Source: Gammaproteobacteria bacterium TMED92 (GTDB taxonomy: Bacteria > Pseudomonadota > Gammaproteobacteria > Pseudomonadales > Azotimanducaceae). Taken from it: a stretch of DNA of 7,786 nucleotides. A model generated the notes under the pieces. It did no database searches, was not told the DNA's origin, and was given only the letters and a program-made list of their open reading frames with translations. The stretch covers positions 13,024-20,809 of the forward strand of contig NHET02000012.1 in NCBI GenBank assembly GCA_002170355.2, given 5' to 3'. This document shows, piece after piece, positions 6,130 to 7,786 of the stretch (its first letter is position 1; the number at the start of each line of letters is the position of its first letter). A program made the position numbers and the translations under genes.

Positions 6130-6441
6130 GTGGCTGCATTGAAAATGGGTGCGCGATTAAAGAGTGTGGTATGTGAGGGCGAGATTATGGTGGTCATGGC
6201 ACCGGAAGCCGAGATCGCTATGACCTGCGGCGGCGTCGCCATGGTTGATGCAGCGGAGTCGGTAACTCCCAGCGGCGATGTGCATCCAGATCATTCAGTT
6301 GGCGTGGCCATGGGTAAACGGTATATCGACGAAGCCGAAACTCTGGAAGTGCTGTGCGTAAAAAGCGGTGATGGCAGTCTTGCGGCAAACGGCGCACTGC
6401 TGTTGCAGAAGGATACAAAAAAGCTTCCAAAGACTGACTAG
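6130..6441 (+). CDS. Small conserved-looking protein of unknown function, linked to an acyl-CoA ligase
   Basis: A 103-residue soluble protein starting at GTG behind a strong ribosome binding site. I do not recognise a named domain. Visible features: a short basic N terminus (KMGARLKS), Cys15, a glycine-rich MTCGGVAMV block with Cys33 at 31-39, two histidines at 52 and 55, the block GKRYIDE at 62-68, LEVLCVKSGDGSLAANG with Cys76 at 72-88, and a lysine-rich tail ending LPKTD. The alternating short strands and glycines suggest a small all-beta fold. The three cysteines and two histidines could bind a metal, but there is no CxxC pair. From memory, similar small proteins occur beside acyl-CoA synthetase genes in actinobacteria; this needs a search to confirm. 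Only 8 bases separate it from the ligase start, so the two are almost certainly co-transcribed and probably translationally coupled. No signal peptide or membrane segment. Confidence 0.8.
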   Translation: MAALKMGARLKSVVCEGEIMVVMAPEAEIAMTCGGVAMVDAAESVTPSGDVHPDHSVGVAMGKRYIDEAETLEVLCVKSGDGSLAANGALLLQKDTKKLPKTD

Positions 6442-6449
6442 GGCTGCCC

Positions 6450-7786
6450 ATGAACGTAATGATGTTGCTGGAAATGGCCAGCGCGGCGTTCCCTGAGCGG
6501 CTTGCCTTTACTGATGGTAGCAGCGGTGCGAGCTTTACCTACCAACAGTTATTCGATGCGGCAGGTAAGCGTGCCGCTACTATTCAAGCCAGTGGTGCAA
6601 GCCGTTTAGTCAAGTTAGATGTCAGTAATCTCGGTACACCGCTGAGTCTGTTCGCTAGCGCTTGGGCGGGGGTACCCTATGTGCCATTGAATTACCGACT
6701 TACTGACGCAGAGATTCAAGCTCTATTGGCGCGGGTTACGCCGGCTTATTTGGTAACAGACTCCGAGCGTGTAAGCGAACTCGGCGCCAACGCGGCGGTA
6801 GACGCTACAAGCACTCAGATTTTTCTCGATGATGCGCAGCATAGCGAGGCGCTAGAAGCGTCTTGGGCCATGGACCCAGAAGACATTGCGGTTCTACTGT
6901 TCACCAGTGGCACCACTGGCGAACCGAAAGCAGCGGTGCTGCGGCACAAGCATTTAGTTTCTTATATTTTGGGTTCGGTTGAGTTTGCTGGCGCTGCTGA
7001 AAACGATGCCGCTTTGGTCTGTGTGCCGCCGTATCACATTGCCGGTATCGCGGCGATTATGAGTTCGGTTTATTCCGGCCGGCATGTGGTGCAGTTACCC
7101 AACTTTACTGCAGAAGCATGGATTGCGTTGGCACGCCAACACAACATCAGTACCGCGTTTGTGGTGCCGACGATGTTGGCCCGTATTGTTGAGTGTCTCG
7201 AAGCAGAGGGCGCCGCTGACGCGCAGATGCCGAACCTTGCTAGCCTTTCCTACGGCGGCGGAAAAATGCCGCTCAGCGTTATCGAAAAAGCGATGCAGTT
7301 GTTTCCAAATACGGACTTTTCCAACGCCTATGGGTTAACCGAAACCAGTTCTACGATTTGTGTGCTCGGCCCAGAAGAGCATCGCCAAGCTGCTAGGGCG
7401 ACGGCGGCAGAAGAGCGTCGACGCCTTGTCTCCGTTGGGCAGCCATTACCCGGCGTAGAAATAGAAATTCGTGATGAAGAAGGCCGGCCGGTACCTGCGG
7501 GAGAGCGGGGCGAGATTTATGTCCGCGGTGAGCAAGTGTCTGGCGAGTATGAAGGACGCGGATCGGTAGTGGACAGCGAAGGCTGGTTTCCCACCCGAGA
7601 CGCAGGCAGCTTAGACGCAGATGGTTATCTATTTTTAGAGGGACGCGCGGATGATGTGATTGTTCGCGGCGGCGAGAATCTGTCCCCCGGAGAAATCGAG
7701 GATGTGCTGTTGACGCACCCAGCGATTGCAGATGCGGCTGTTGTGGGCATTGCCAGCGAGCAATGGGGTGAAGCGGTCGCGGCAGC
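6450..7786 (+). CDS. AMP-binding acyl-CoA synthetase (adenylate-forming ligase), 3' truncated by the window
   Basis: The frame is open from ATG 6450 to the right edge (445 full codons, no stop). It encodes a class I adenylate-forming enzyme, which activates a carboxylic acid to an acyl-AMP and then an acyl-CoA in the cytoplasm. Motifs in order: the phosphate-binding loop TSGTTGEPK at 152-160, PPYHIAG in the core domain, YGGGKMP, YGLTE at 294-298, GWFPTRDAG at 378-386 with ribose-binding Asp384, and GRADDVIVRGGEN at the domain hinge (398-410), followed by SPGEIEDVLLTHPAI. The catalytic lysine of the C-terminal lid lies beyond the window. The N-terminal region is short, like FadD13-type or other medium-length ligases. 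Start: the stop of the upstream gene (6439-6441) overlaps a weak AGGG site 6 bases before this ATG, consistent with translational coupling; ATGs at 6459 and 6462 are alternatives. The acid substrate is not predictable. Confidence 0.92.
   Translation, partial: MNVMMLLEMASAAFPERLAFTDGSSGASFTYQQLFDAAGKRAATIQASGASRLVKLDVSNLGTPLSLFASAWAGVPYVPLNYRLTDAEIQALLARVTPAYLVTDSERVSELGANAAVDATSTQIFLDDAQHSEALEASWAMDPEDIAVLLFTSGTTGEPKAAVLRHKHLVSYILGSVEFAGAAENDAALVCVPPYHIAGIAAIMSSVYSGRHVVQLPNFTAEAWIALARQHNISTAFVVPTMLARIVECLEAEGAADAQMPNLASLSYGGGKMPLSVIEKAMQLFPNTDFSNAYGLTETSSTICVLGPEEHRQAARATAAEERRRLVSVGQPLPGVEIEIRDEEGRPVPAGERGEIYVRGEQVSGEYEGRGSVVDSEGWFPTRDAGSLDADGYLFLEGRADDVIVRGGENLSPGEIEDVLLTHPAIADAAVVGIASEQWGEAVAA

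Noticed and set aside
7084..7338. Small plus-strand ORF inside the acyl-CoA ligase
   Set aside because: It is in a different frame from the ligase, whose motifs run uninterrupted through this stretch; its composition is that of an out-of-frame translation.
4953..7786. Secondary-metabolite (NRPS-like) reading of the ligase and LLM oxidoreductase
   Set aside because: The ligase is a stand-alone acyl-CoA type without adjoining condensation or carrier domains in view, and nothing else in the window suggests a biosynthetic cluster.

Overview
The window reads as a piece of a bacterial chromosome, most likely from a marine-type gammaproteobacterium (Cellvibrionales/Halieaceae-like). That placement is an inference from gene content, the moderate GC (by eye) and strong Shine-Dalgarno sites; there is no rRNA or other marker gene to settle it. 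I see no tRNA, rRNA, CRISPR array, insertion sequence or integrase. Coding density is high, and no gene-free stretch exceeds about 230 bases.

Layout. (1) At the left edge, on the minus strand, is a complete short-chain dehydrogenase/reductase. (2) A 227-base divergent intergenic region with a perfect 12-base palindrome separates it from a plus-strand run of three genes: a GPH-type sodium/proton:solute symporter (TTG start), a small zinc protein of the GFA/CENP-V family, and an exported 585-residue protein. The exported protein fuses a degenerate redoxin domain, a c-type haem domain and a PHM-like type II copper monooxygenase module. A good hairpin terminator ends this run. (3) Convergent to it, on the minus strand, is a luciferase-like (LLM) flavin/F420-type oxidoreductase resembling the mycobacterial Rv3520c group, with a GTG start. 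(4) A compact divergent promoter region contains a near-consensus sigma70 promoter. It leads into a plus-strand pair: a 103-residue conserved-looking protein of unknown function and an AMP-binding acyl-CoA synthetase that runs off the right edge.

How the genes might work together. The set (SDR, LLM oxidoreductase, acyl-CoA ligase, solute symporter, exported copper/haem oxidase-like protein) fits an accessory catabolic region for a lipid-like or other hydrophobic carbon source: uptake, CoA activation, and redox steps in periplasm and cytoplasm. The substrate cannot be read from sequence. The most unusual item is the three-domain redoxin-cytochrome-copper monooxygenase, in which all the copper-ligand positions of PHM appear to be present while the redoxin active site is eroded. 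Three of seven genes use non-ATG starts, each backed by a strong ribosome binding site.
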